This document shows positions 51,928-60,176 of a stretch of 64,000 nucleotides of DNA, one piece after another. Position numbers and translations under genes: made by a program. The stretch spans positions 20,200 to 84,199 of the forward strand of contig JAXEJQ010000075.1 of assembly GCA_034101475.1 (NCBI GenBank). Reading direction: 5' to 3'. Positions within the stretch are counted from its first letter, which is position 1. Each line of letters starts with the position of its first letter. The DNA comes from Limivivens sp034101475. Lineage in GTDB: Bacteria > Bacillota > Clostridia > Lachnospirales > Lachnospiraceae. The notes under the pieces were generated by a model, which ran no database searches, was not told the origin of the DNA, and saw only the letters and a program-made list of their open reading frames with translations.

Positions 51928-53703
51928 TCATGCCTGAACAGAGGTTTTTTCCTCCGTTTCCTTCTTTACTCTTGCCATGAATTCGTCAAGACTCATGGTT
52001 ATGGTTTCTCCGGTATCGCGCAGGCGGACGGACACAGTCCGGTTTTCTTCCTCCTGGGCTCCCAGGATCAGCATGTAAGGCACTTTTTCCATCTGGGCCT
52101 CACGGATCTTGTAGCCGATCTTCTCACTTCTCTCGTCATATTCACAGCGGATCTTATTTTTGCGCATGGTCTCGTAGACTTCTTTGGAATAAGCAGCGTT
52201 CTTCTCGGAAATCGGCAGAACCTTTACCTGTACCGGTGCCAGCCATACCGGGAATTTTCCTGCATAGTGCTCAATCAGAATACCGATGAAGCGCTCAATG
52301 GAACCAAATACCACGCGGTGGATCATAATGGGGCGGTGCTTCTCGCCGTCTGCGCCCATATATTCCGCTTCAAAACGCATTGGAAGCTGGAAGTCGAGCT
52401 GGATGGTACCGCACTGCCAGGTTCTTCCAATCGAATCCTCCAGATGGAAGTCGATCTTCGGACCGTAGAACGCGCCGTCGCCTTCATTTACCACATAGGG
52501 CAGCTGCAGCTCATCCAGAGCCTGGCGCAGACCCTCCGTGGCAATCTCCCAGTCCTCATCGCTTCCGATGCTGTTTTCCGGGCGGGTAGACAGCTCCACA
52601 TGATATTTAAAGCCGAACAGACTGTATACCTCGTCAATCAGACGGGCAACCCCTTTGATTTCATCTGTAATCTGGTCCTGGGTCATGAAAATATGGGCAT
52701 CATCCTGGGTAAAGCAGCGAACTCTCATCAGACCGTGAAGCTGGCCGGATTTTTCATGACGGTGTACCAGGCCCAGCTCGCCCATCCGCAGAGGCAGGTC
52801 ACGATAGGACCGGGGCTGAGACTTGTATACAAGCATTCCGCCCGGGCAGTTCATGGGTTTTACCGCGAAATCGGTCTCATCAATCACCGTAGTGTACATG
52901 TTTTCCTTATAGTGATCCCAGTGTCCGGAAGTCTCCCAGAGCTCCCGGTTCAGCATAATCGGCGTGGAAATTTCCACATAATTTTCCCGGTTATGGATTT
53001 CTCTCCAGTAATCAATCAGCGTGTTTTTCAGTACCATACCCTTGGGCAGGAAGAACGGGAAGCCAGGTCCCTCTTCCATAATGGCAAACAGGCCCAGCTC
53101 CTTGCCCAGCTTTCTGTGGTCACGCTTCTTAGCCTCCTCCATCTGCTTCAGATAAGCTTCCAGATCGGCAGCCTTCGGATAGGAGGTTCCGTAAATTCTG
53201 GTGAGCATCTTGTTCTTCTCGCTGCCTCTCCAGTACGCGCCGGCAACGCTGGTGAGCTTAAAGGCCTTTACAGCGCTGGTATATTTCAGGTGGGGACCTG
53301 CGCACAGATCCGTGAACTCGCCCTGCTTAAAGAAGCTGATGACGGAATCCTCCGGCAGATCCTCAATCAGTTCCACCTTGTAGGGCTCGTCTTTTTCTTT
53401 CATTAAGGCAATGGCCTCGTCCCGGGGCAGGGTAAAACGCTCCAGAGGCAGATTTTCCTTCACAATTTTACGCATTTCCTTCTCGATAGCATCCAGATCT
53501 TCCTGGCTGAAGGGCTCCGGACGGTCAAAATCATAGTAAAAGCCATCCTTGATGGCCGGACCGATGGCCAGCTTTGTCTCCGGAAACAGACGTTTTACCG
53601 CCTGCGCCAGAATATGGGATGTGGTGTGACGGAACGTATCTCTTCCGATTTCGTCCTCAAAGGTAAATTCCTGAACGGTTCCGTCTTTCATGGTAATTTT
53701 CAT
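51928..53703 (-). CDS. thrS: Threonyl-tRNA synthetase lacking most of the TGS domain
   Basis: 591 residues; standard enzymes have about 640. The protein starts MKITMKDGTVQEF like a TGS domain, but jumps after about 15 residues into the editing domain (FRHTTSHILAQAVKRLFP). Catalytic motifs follow: GPGFPFFLPKGM, MNCPGGMLVYK (zinc Cys), VRCFTQDDAHIF and the anticodon domain (LAPVQVKVLPISEKN). It charges tRNA-Thr. Expression is controlled by the T-box leader just upstream (53796-54050). Confidence 0.95.
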   Translation of the reverse strand: MKITMKDGTVQEFTFEDEIGRDTFRHTTSHILAQAVKRLFPETKLAIGPAIKDGFYYDFDRPEPFSQEDLDAIEKEMRKIVKENLPLERFTLPRDEAIALMKEKDEPYKVELIEDLPEDSVISFFKQGEFTDLCAGPHLKYTSAVKAFKLTSVAGAYWRGSEKNKMLTRIYGTSYPKAADLEAYLKQMEEAKKRDHRKLGKELGLFAIMEEGPGFPFFLPKGMVLKNTLIDYWREIHNRENYVEISTPIMLNRELWETSGHWDHYKENMYTTVIDETDFAVKPMNCPGGMLVYKSQPRSYRDLPLRMGELGLVHRHEKSGQLHGLMRVRCFTQDDAHIFMTQDQITDEIKGVARLIDEVYSLFGFKYHVELSTRPENSIGSDEDWEIATEGLRQALDELQLPYVVNEGDGAFYGPKIDFHLEDSIGRTWQCGTIQLDFQLPMRFEAEYMGADGEKHRPIMIHRVVFGSIERFIGILIEHYAGKFPVWLAPVQVKVLPISEKNAAYSKEVYETMRKNKIRCEYDERSEKIGYKIREAQMEKVPYMLILGAQEEENRTVSVRLRDTGETITMSLDEFMARVKKETEEKTSVQA

Positions 53704-53764
53704 GTTTATTTCCTCCTGTCTTTGATTACAAACGTAAAAGAAACCTGCCCGGAGGGCATTCTGT

Positions 53765-53790
53765 CTCAGGAGAATCGAAGCATCCTCCTG
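53765..53790 (-). other. Extra hairpin between T-box and thrS
   Basis: TCAGGAG/CTCCTGA 7-bp stem in the leader downstream of the terminator, about 60 bases before the thrS start. Could influence mRNA stability; no further evidence. Confidence 0.4.
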
Positions 53791-53795
53791 AAATA

Positions 53796-54050
53796 CAAAA
53801 AGCCCTTATACAGAAACACTCGGTTCTCTGTACAAGGGCGCATATTCAATGCTCGGTTCCACCTTTATTTTTACTCCGGCTCTGACAAGCCTTTGTCTTT
53901 AACGCAGACCTACGGCGGCATTTCTCACACCGCTGCTCCGGAGTGGTCTTCCCTGCATTCCATCTGAGGAAGCTTCCAGCAAATGCTTCCCTCTCTGACA
54001 GATTTCCCGCAGCTACTCGTTCCATCATCGCTTTTTCCATATCGGGCTGT
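53796..54050 (-). ncRNA. T-box riboswitch leader of thrS
   Basis: Minus-strand leader with the T-box sequence AGGTGGAACCGAGC (about 53850-53865), followed by a terminator stem (53802-53839: GCCCTTGTACAGA with TCTGTATAAGGGC) and T run. Upstream are long paired regions expected for stem I and II. A candidate threonine specifier ACC lies in GGAAGACCACTCC. Uncharged tRNA-Thr binding would form the antiterminator and turn thrS on. Confidence 0.9.
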
Positions 54051-54054
54051 TATC

Positions 54055-54083
54055 AGTATAGGATGGTTTTCACGGTTTGTCAA
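54055..54083 (-). promoter_or_regulatory. Promoter of thrS leader
   Basis: Perfect TTGACA, 17-base spacer, TATACT on the minus strand. The -35 box lies inside the last codons of the upstream MFS gene. Confidence 0.88.
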
Positions 54084-55314
54084 CCGGTATTTTTACAGTA
54101 CAACGGAAGAGCAGCATGCCGATCACAAAGAGAACGGCCAGCATCCCCACTCCTTTGTTGATATCACCGGTGATCTGGGATACGAAGCTGATCAGAGCCG
54201 TTCCCATAAACGCAGCTCCCTTTCCGCAGATATCCAGCAGACCAAAATATTCCCCGGACTGCTCTGCCGGAATAATCTTCGTATAATAAGACCGGGACAG
54301 CGCCTGGATTCCTCCCTGGAACATCCCCACAAAAACCGCCAGAATCCAGAACTGAGCCTGGGTTTTCAGAAACATGGCAAAAATCGCAATACACAAATAT
54401 GCCGCAATACACACGGTAATCAGCTTGTCGGATTCAAATTTCTGCGCCAGACGCCCGAAAAGAATCGCGAAGGGGAAGGCCACGATCTGCGTCACCAGCA
54501 GCGCCAGCAGAAGCCCGGTGCTGTCCAGACCCAATGCGGAGCCATAGGCTGTCGCCATGTCAATAATCGTGTAAACGCCATCAATGTAGAAGAAAAAGGC
54601 CAGCAAAAAGAGAAAGATTTTCTTTTCCCTGCGTACATTCCGGAAGGTTCTGCCCAGGCGCAGAAAGCTTTCCCGGATGGCATGATCCTTCTTTTCCACA
54701 TAGTTGATCTGCCTGTAGCTTTTTAACAGCGGAAGAGTCATGAGTACCCACCAGGCCGCGATAATCACAAAGGAGGCTCCCATAGCCACTTCCATGGAAA
54801 TCCCGATGGTGCCTGAGCCCAGAACCAGCCCCAGGCAGAGTACAAAGGGAATGCAGCTTCCGATATAGCCCCAGGCAAAGCCCTGGGAAGAGACCTGATC
54901 CATCCGATCCTCCGTGGTCACATCGGACAGCATGGAATCATAGAAAATCAGGCTGCCGGAATAACCCACCTTCGCAATCAGAAAAATCACCAGAAACACC
55001 AGCCATTGCCTGGCAAAGCCCAGACTGATGCAGCCAATGGCCCCCACCAGAAGGGATGTCAGAAAAATAGGCTTTTTAAAGCCCTTCGTATCTGCCAGCG
55101 CACCGAACACCGGCCCCAGCACAGCCACCAGCAAAGTCGCCAGAGATGCGGCGTAGCCCCAGTAAACCAGATATTCCACGGAGGAAAGCCCGGCATTCCC
55201 AGCCAGATAATTAAAATAAATCGGTATGATCGTGGTGACCAGCAGTATAAACGCCGAATTTCCCACATCATATAATACCCAGTTTTTTTCCTGTTTTGTC
55301 AGTTTCCATTTCAT
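54070..55314 (-). CDS. MFS transporter (UMF1/Atg22-like)
   Basis: 414 residues with 12 membrane helices. Begins MKWKLTKQEKNWVLYDVGNS, a pattern of the Atg22-like UMF1 family, and has GPVFGALADTKGFKK (MFS loop motif) and GGIQALSRSYYTKIIP. Substrate unknown. The start is the ATG at 55314, with AGGAA 7 bases upstream; the frame extends to 55389 through a less likely start. Its last codons carry the thrS -35 box. Confidence 0.85.
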   Translation of the reverse strand: MKWKLTKQEKNWVLYDVGNSAFILLVTTIIPIYFNYLAGNAGLSSVEYLVYWGYAASLATLLVAVLGPVFGALADTKGFKKPIFLTSLLVGAIGCISLGFARQWLVFLVIFLIAKVGYSGSLIFYDSMLSDVTTEDRMDQVSSQGFAWGYIGSCIPFVLCLGLVLGSGTIGISMEVAMGASFVIIAAWWVLMTLPLLKSYRQINYVEKKDHAIRESFLRLGRTFRNVRREKKIFLFLLAFFFYIDGVYTIIDMATAYGSALGLDSTGLLLALLVTQIVAFPFAILFGRLAQKFESDKLITVCIAAYLCIAIFAMFLKTQAQFWILAVFVGMFQGGIQALSRSYYTKIIPAEQSGEYFGLLDICGKGAAFMGTALISFVSQITGDINKGVGMLAVLFVIGMLLFRCTVKIPVDKP

Positions 55315-55459
55315 ACGGTTCTTCCTCGCTTCCTTTTCATCATTTCCCCCTTTGTGTCTATTATAAATCATATGCTTCTTTTTTTCCATTTTTCTTCACA
55401 TTTTTTTTGCACTTTTTATTTTTTCTTCAGGTTATGGACACTTTTTCATCACAATTCCG

Positions 55460-55609
55460 GGTTATACTATAACCATATTAGCGAAGAGCTAATATATTTC
55501 ATAACTCACACATCGCAGTGCCCACACGCTGCGATGTACTCCCTCAAAATATTTTAATTTTTTCTCTTTCCTTTTAAGCAAAACCTCCGGAGACCCCGGA
55601 GGTTTTTGC
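55460..55609 (+). ncRNA. Candidate small RNA with palindromic operator
   Basis: Plus-strand unit without open frame. A perfect palindrome GGTTATA-C-TATAACC (55460-55474) covers a TATACT -10 box (55463-55468). Then follow two perfect hairpins (ATATTAGC/GCTAATAT at 55475-55495; ACATCGCAG/CTGCGATGT at 55510-55537), an A/T-rich stretch and a strong terminator (55578-55609). The order fits a short regulated RNA. No -35 box is clear and no known family was recognised. Confidence 0.4.
55578..55609. terminator. Bidirectional terminator after azlD
   Basis: AAACCTCCGG/CCGGAGGTTT 10-bp stem with flanking A and T runs on both sides, so it can end azlCD on the minus strand and the candidate RNA on the plus strand. 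Confidence 0.85.
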
Positions 55610-55621
55610 TTTGCTTTTCGA

Positions 55622-55942
55622 TCAGAATGTCTGGACCAGAAACATATAACACAGGGTCCCCGCCAGAATTGACAGCAGCGTGTTGTGCTTCCATTTATGA
55701 AGAAGGACAACCAGCAGCACGGCCACCGCCTCCGGAAGTCCATGAGGCGCTTCCGAAATCCGGGTATTTCTCAGGCAGTACACCACCAGCATGGCCATGA
55801 TGGACGCCGGAAGTACCTTGCCCAGATAGAGCACCGGCCCGGGCGTCCCCCTGGCAAACAGTCCGAAGGGCAGAAAGCGCAGAAGCTGTGTCACCGCCGA
55901 CATGACGGCAATCAAAAGCAGGGAATGTCCCACATCAATCAT
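55622..55942 (-). CDS. azlD: AzlD branched-chain amino acid exporter subunit
   Basis: 106 residues with four helices (RFLPFGLFARGTPGPVLYLGKVLPA near the N-terminus is typical, AzlD/DUF). It pairs with AzlC, which it follows with an 8-base overlap, to form a branched-chain amino acid exporter. No regulator (AzlB/Lrp) is adjacent. Confidence 0.9.
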   Translation of the reverse strand: MIDVGHSLLLIAVMSAVTQLLRFLPFGLFARGTPGPVLYLGKVLPASIMAMLVVYCLRNTRISEAPHGLPEAVAVLLVVLLHKWKHNTLLSILAGTLCYMFLVQTF

Positions 55943-56651
55943 GATTCCGCTCCTCCTTTTCGATCACACCCCGCAGCAGAAACAGCCCTGCGGTAATCCC
56001 GGCCATGGCCGGAATCAGAAAGCCGGAAGATCCGAACGCCACCAGGCAGACGAGGGAAACCCCAAGTCCCAACAGCGCCGGAATATGCTGCTTTGTGTTT
56101 TCCCACTGTTCCACAAAAATCACCACAAACAAGGCCGTCATGGCAAAATCGATCCCCTCTGAATTAAATGTAAGGGCGCTTCCCAGAAGTCCTCCAAGAA
56201 AGCTTCCAAGCACCCAGTAGCTCTGATCCAGCAGGGAAACCAGCGTAAGATAAGCCTTGCGGTTCACGCCCTCCGGCAGCTTCGGATCACAGACCAGGGA
56301 ATAGGTCTCATCTGTCAGGGCATAAATCAGATAGGGCTTCGCCGGTCCTATATCCCGGTATTTCTCAACCATGGAAATTCCGTAAAAAAGGTGCCTGGCA
56401 TTCACCATCAGCGTCATAAGCGCTGCGGAAATCAGCGAGGCACCTCCCGCCAGCAGGTCCACGCCCACATACTGCATGGATCCCGCATAAATCCCCACGC
56501 TCATGAAAATGGCCCACCAGAAGGAATAGCCCTTGTCATTCAGCAGTATGCCGAAGCCGATCCCCAGTACAAGGTACCCGGCCATAACCGGAAGCGTGGC
56601 AAAAAAAGAGTATTTGAAAGTTTTTCTGTTCATCGGTCTTTTGTCTCTCAT
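55935..56651 (-). CDS. azlC: AzlC branched-chain amino acid exporter subunit
   Basis: 238 residues with about six helices. Family stretch YSFWWAIFMSVGIYAGSMQY plus LMVNARHLFYGISM and YALTDETYSLV. The gene starts 1 base after the rsmH stop and overlaps azlD. It likely exports branched-chain amino acids or analogues. The ribosome site is weak, consistent with coupling to rsmH. Confidence 0.92.
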   Translation of the reverse strand: MRDKRPMNRKTFKYSFFATLPVMAGYLVLGIGFGILLNDKGYSFWWAIFMSVGIYAGSMQYVGVDLLAGGASLISAALMTLMVNARHLFYGISMVEKYRDIGPAKPYLIYALTDETYSLVCDPKLPEGVNRKAYLTLVSLLDQSYWVLGSFLGGLLGSALTFNSEGIDFAMTALFVVIFVEQWENTKQHIPALLGLGVSLVCLVAFGSSGFLIPAMAGITAGLFLLRGVIEKEERNHD

Positions 56652-56652
56652 T

Positions 56653-57702
56653 CTATGCTTTCACAGCCCACCGCATTTTCGTGGATTTCGCCCGGCTGTT
56701 GCGGCTGCATTCCTCCGCCGACGGCCGGATCACATCGTTGGCCGTCTCCCGGTAAACGCCTTCCTTTTCCAGGCGTTTGAAGGACTTTTTCACCATCCGG
56801 TCCTCTCCGGAATGAAAAGTCAGAATCGCCACACGGCCGCCGGGAGCCAGAACCTCCGGCAGCTTTTCCAGGAATTCATACAGTGCCTCAAATTCATTGT
56901 TCACATCAATCCGCAAAGCCTGAAAGGTCCGCTGGCGGGACTTTTTCACCGCTTCCTTCCGCTGGGACTCCGGCAGCCCGGACAGAGCCTCCTCGATGGC
57001 TTCCTTCAGCTGAGTCGTGGTTTCGATCTTCTGACCTCTTCGCAGTTTTCCCACCACCATTCTGGAAATCTCCCGGGCATAGGGCTCATCTGCATTCTCA
57101 ATCAGCATACCCTGAAGCTCCTCCTGAGAAATTCCACGCAGGCGCTCTGCCGCACTGATCCCTTTTTCCGGATTCATGCGCAGATCCAGCGGTCCCTCAA
57201 ATTTATAGGTAAATCCCCGCTCCGGGTTGTCGATCTGCATGGAAGACACCCCCAGATCTGCCAGAACAAAATCAAACTTCCCCGCCCGCTCGCTTACCAG
57301 GTCAATATTTCGGAAATTCTGAAGCAGAACCGTCAGAATCTCCTCCCCGTAGCCCAGGGCCTCCAGACGTTTTTTTGTTTTGGCCGATTCAATGGGATCC
57401 ACATCCAGAGCATACAGGTGCCCCTGTCCCTCCAGGCATTTCAGCATTTCCTGAGTATGACCGCCGTAGCCCAGGGTGGCGTCCAACCCGGTCTGCCCCG
57501 GCCGGATCTGCAGGAAATCCAGAATTTCCTTTACACAGATGGAAAGATGCATACCTGCCGGAGTTCCTCCCTTCCGGATAACCTTTTCGATGGTATCCGT
57601 ATATTTTTCCGGCTGAAGTTCCTTATATTTTTCCTGATAGGTTCTGGGATGCGTCCCCGAGTACCGAACCCTGCGCTTATACGGCGCTCCCTGATTTTCC
57701 AT
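56653..57702 (-). CDS. rsmH: RsmH-type 16S rRNA m4C1402 methyltransferase, long form
   Basis: 349 residues. SAM-binding motifs DATLGYGGHTQEML and YALDVDPIESAKTKKR, then FDFVLADLGVSSMQIDNPERG and LTFHSGEDRMVKKSFK, all RsmH hallmarks. An N-terminal extension of about 50 residues precedes them. The genes usually beside rsmH (mraZ, ftsL, ftsI) are absent; instead it lies with azlCD, so this may be a second copy. The ATG at 57702 has GGAGG 6 bases upstream. It methylates C1402 of 16S rRNA. Confidence 0.9.
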   Translation of the reverse strand: MENQGAPYKRRVRYSGTHPRTYQEKYKELQPEKYTDTIEKVIRKGGTPAGMHLSICVKEILDFLQIRPGQTGLDATLGYGGHTQEMLKCLEGQGHLYALDVDPIESAKTKKRLEALGYGEEILTVLLQNFRNIDLVSERAGKFDFVLADLGVSSMQIDNPERGFTYKFEGPLDLRMNPEKGISAAERLRGISQEELQGMLIENADEPYAREISRMVVGKLRRGQKIETTTQLKEAIEEALSGLPESQRKEAVKKSRQRTFQALRIDVNNEFEALYEFLEKLPEVLAPGGRVAILTFHSGEDRMVKKSFKRLEKEGVYRETANDVIRPSAEECSRNSRAKSTKMRWAVKA

Positions 57703-57820
57703 AAATCTCCTCCTGAAATCATTTTTCACCGGAATTGTTCCGGCTTCCGTTTCTCAGAACATTCCTCTTTTCCGAACAGTTCTCTTCTCAGAGCAGGCCT
57801 TTTTCAAGGCAGTTCTCTTT

Positions 57821-59176
57821 TCAGAACAGTCCCTGGATCAGAATAATCAGAATCAGAACCGGAAGGACAAACTGGAAATACCGCTTCAGCCATCTGGGAA
57901 GCTTCAGGCCCCTGCCCGTATTGGCTTCCTCCAGATAATGATCAAAGCCCCATCCCCATTTTGATACGCAGAACAAAAGAAAGATGAGAGATCCCACCGG
58001 AAGCAGCAGATTGCTGACCAGAAAATCTTCACTGTCAAGCACATCCCTTCCGCCGATCAGCCGCAGGCCGCTCCATACATTATATCCCAGAACGCAGGGG
58101 ATACCCGCCAGGAAAACCGCTGCGCCGTTTATCAGAGATGCTTTCTTTCTGCTCCAGCCGAAATTGTCGATGCAGTTTGCCAGAAGGTTTTCAAACACGG
58201 CAATCACCGTGGAAAAACTGGCAAAGGTCATAAACAGGAAGAACAGCGCCCCCCAGATCCGGCCTCCGGCCATATTGACGAAAACATTGGGCAGCGTCAC
58301 GAAAATCAGGGACGGTCCCGCATCCGGCTCCACGCCGTAGGAAAAACAGGCCGGAAAAATAATCAGGCCCGCTGTCAGCGCCACAAAGGTATCCAGCACA
58401 CTGATCCGGACAGCCTCACCTGCCAGCGTATGCTCCCTGGACATATAGCTTCCGAAAATTTCCATGGCGCCGATTCCCAGACTCAGCGTAAAAAACGCCT
58501 GATTCATGGCCGCCGTAATCACATTTCCGACCCCCGCTTCCTTCGCCCTGCCAAAATCCGGCCGCAGATAGAAGACAATCCCCTCTCCGGCGCCCTCCAG
58601 CAGAAAGCTGTGTGCCATAAGCACCACCATCAGAACCAGCAGCGCCGACATCATCACCTTCGTAATGCGTTCCAGCCCCTTCTGCAGTCCGAAGCTGTTG
58701 ACAAAAAAGCCTGCCAGAACCGTGGCTGCCATCCAGAAGCCCATTTCCCAGGGATTGGCCAGCATTTCACCAAAGACCGCGCTCACAGCTTCCGTGCCCA
58801 TCCCTTTCTGAAAGGTCCCTGTTACAAACTTCACAAAATAGCTGACCATCCATCCTGACACGGTGGTGTAATACATCATCAGCATAAAACATCCAAGGAG
58901 GCATACCCAACCGTGAAGATGCCACTTCTGCCCCGGCTTTTCCAGCGCCCGATAGCCCAGCACCGCACTGCTCTTTCCTGCGCGTCCCACCGCCAGCTCC
59001 ATGGTCAGAACAGGAACGCCCATGCACAGCAGGAAAATCAGATAAAACAGGACAAAAACTCCCCCTCCGTTCTGACCTGCCACGTATGGAAATCTCCATA
59101 CATTACCGATACCGATGGCGCATCCTGCGCTGACCAGGATAAATCCAAGGCGCGATTGAAAATTTTCTCGTTTCAT
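57821..59176 (-). CDS. Sodium-dependent (NSS/SNF family) transporter
   Basis: 451 residues with 11 membrane helices. The first helix has GFILVSAGCAIGIGNVWRFP, the Na+ and substrate-binding signature, with PYVAGQNGGGVFVLFY following. Bacterial NSS proteins import amino acids with sodium. The promoter and leader repeat upstream (59217-59294) precede this gene alone. Confidence 0.92.
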   Translation of the reverse strand: MKRENFQSRLGFILVSAGCAIGIGNVWRFPYVAGQNGGGVFVLFYLIFLLCMGVPVLTMELAVGRAGKSSAVLGYRALEKPGQKWHLHGWVCLLGCFMLMMYYTTVSGWMVSYFVKFVTGTFQKGMGTEAVSAVFGEMLANPWEMGFWMAATVLAGFFVNSFGLQKGLERITKVMMSALLVLMVVLMAHSFLLEGAGEGIVFYLRPDFGRAKEAGVGNVITAAMNQAFFTLSLGIGAMEIFGSYMSREHTLAGEAVRISVLDTFVALTAGLIIFPACFSYGVEPDAGPSLIFVTLPNVFVNMAGGRIWGALFFLFMTFASFSTVIAVFENLLANCIDNFGWSRKKASLINGAAVFLAGIPCVLGYNVWSGLRLIGGRDVLDSEDFLVSNLLLPVGSLIFLLFCVSKWGWGFDHYLEEANTGRGLKLPRWLKRYFQFVLPVLILIILIQGLF

Positions 59177-59216
59177 CGTTTTTCTCCCTTCAGATTCCTG
59201 ACTCCTGTTCTTTCAG

Positions 59217-59255
59217 CCTCATCAGCAAGTGATTCGTCTGCCCGGAACAGTTGCC
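59217..59255 (-). repeat. Leader repeat, copy 2 (upstream of NSS transporter gene)
   Basis: Minus-strand sequence GCAACTGTTCCGGGCAG, then ACGAATCACTTGCTGATGAGG. Matches copy 1 (42005-42043) at about 30 of 39 bases, conserved best in the last 20. It begins about 11 bases after the -10 box. Confidence 0.7.
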
Positions 59256-59266
59256 ACGTCTCTTTT

Positions 59267-59294
59267 ATTATACTTCATTGCAAAATTCTGTCCA
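59267..59294 (-). promoter_or_regulatory. Promoter for NSS transporter
   Basis: TGGACA, 16-base spacer and perfect TATAAT on the minus strand, about 90 bases before the start. Confidence 0.7.
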
Positions 59295-59398
59295 TCCCTG
59301 ATTTTTAAAACGATTGTAGCTGTTTCGTATCCGGCATGCCTATTCATTGTAACACAGCCGCAGCTTTTTTATCAAACAGAAAACATGGCATAAAAGAA

Positions 59399-59427
59399 TT
59401 GACCGGCCAGTCTGTTTATGCTATGAT
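59399..59427 (+). promoter_or_regulatory. Promoter for TetR/antiporter operon
   Basis: TTGACC, 17-base spacer, TATGAT on the plus strand, about 110 bases before the tetR start. Confidence 0.75.
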
Positions 59428-59510
59428 GTTGGGGTCAAAAGATGCCATACGTATTGTTCCGTGCTTCGCACTCCCACAATCCTGGCATCATGCTATAGCA
59501 AAAAACAGAC
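59410..59510 (+). repeat. Long imperfect palindrome in tetR promoter/leader
   Basis: Nested pairs around a centre at 59466: GTGC/GCAC, ATTGT/ACAAT, GATGCCA/TGGCATC, GCTAT/ATAGC, GTCTGTTT/AAACAGAC. It spans from inside the promoter to 17 bases before the ribosome site. It may be a TetR operator cluster, a structured leader, or an inserted palindromic repeat. Confidence 0.65.
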
Positions 59511-59537
59511 CGTTCAGTTTATTTTTTAGGAGGAACG

Positions 59538-60176
59538 ATGAAACGAGAAGAAAAAAGTGCTCTGTCAAGACAGCGGATTCTGGATGCAGCCATGGACGAA
59601 TTTTCCCGAAAAGGCTATGAAGGCGCATCCCTGAACACGGTATGGGCAGAAAAAAATATTTCCAAGGGAATCATTTACCACCATTTTAAGAACAAGGATG
59701 AGCTGTATCTGCTCTGCGTCGAAACCTGTTTTCAGGCGGCTGCCGCTTACCTGCAGGAAACAGCAGAGGCTCTGGTCGGCACTACCCGGGAACGGCTGAA
59801 ATGCTATTTTGACGCCAGATTCCGTTTTTTCGCAGAAAATCCGGTGTATCTTGGCATTTTTGTGGATGCCTCCTTTGACCCGCCTCAGAAACTTCTGCCC
59901 CGGATCGCTGCCCTGCGCCAGCCCTTCGATTCCCTGAGTATCTCCGTTCTCACCGATCTTCTGAAAAAGGAACCGCTACGGCCGGGACTCTCCGTTGAGC
60001 AGGTAGTGGAAGATTTTCGCATGTATATGGATTACTTCAATCTGCATTTTAAGGCTGCCTGCCGGGAAGCTCCTTCCCGGGAAGCCCTTCTTCAGGAACA
60101 TGAAGCGAAATGCCACCGCCAGCTGGATATCCTGCTGTACGGTGTATTAGATAGAAAACAGGAGGAATCACGATGA
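59538..60176 (+). CDS. TetR-family regulator
   Basis: 212 residues. N-terminal helix-turn-helix (RILDAAMDEFSRKGYEGASL, then NISKGIIYHHFKNKDELYLL) and an all-helical ligand domain. GGAGG is 4 bases upstream. It overlaps the antiporter start by 4 bases (ATGA) and probably represses this operon, with binding in the palindromic leader. The ligand is unknown. Confidence 0.9.
   Translation: MKREEKSALSRQRILDAAMDEFSRKGYEGASLNTVWAEKNISKGIIYHHFKNKDELYLLCVETCFQAAAAYLQETAEALVGTTRERLKCYFDARFRFFAENPVYLGIFVDASFDPPQKLLPRIAALRQPFDSLSISVLTDLLKKEPLRPGLSVEQVVEDFRMYMDYFNLHFKAACREAPSREALLQEHEAKCHRQLDILLYGVLDRKQEESR

Noticed and set aside
59200..59260. Hammerhead ribozyme, from CTGATGAG in the leader repeat
   Set aside because: The needed GAAA strand and three stems around a cleavage site could not be arranged; the core match is likely chance.
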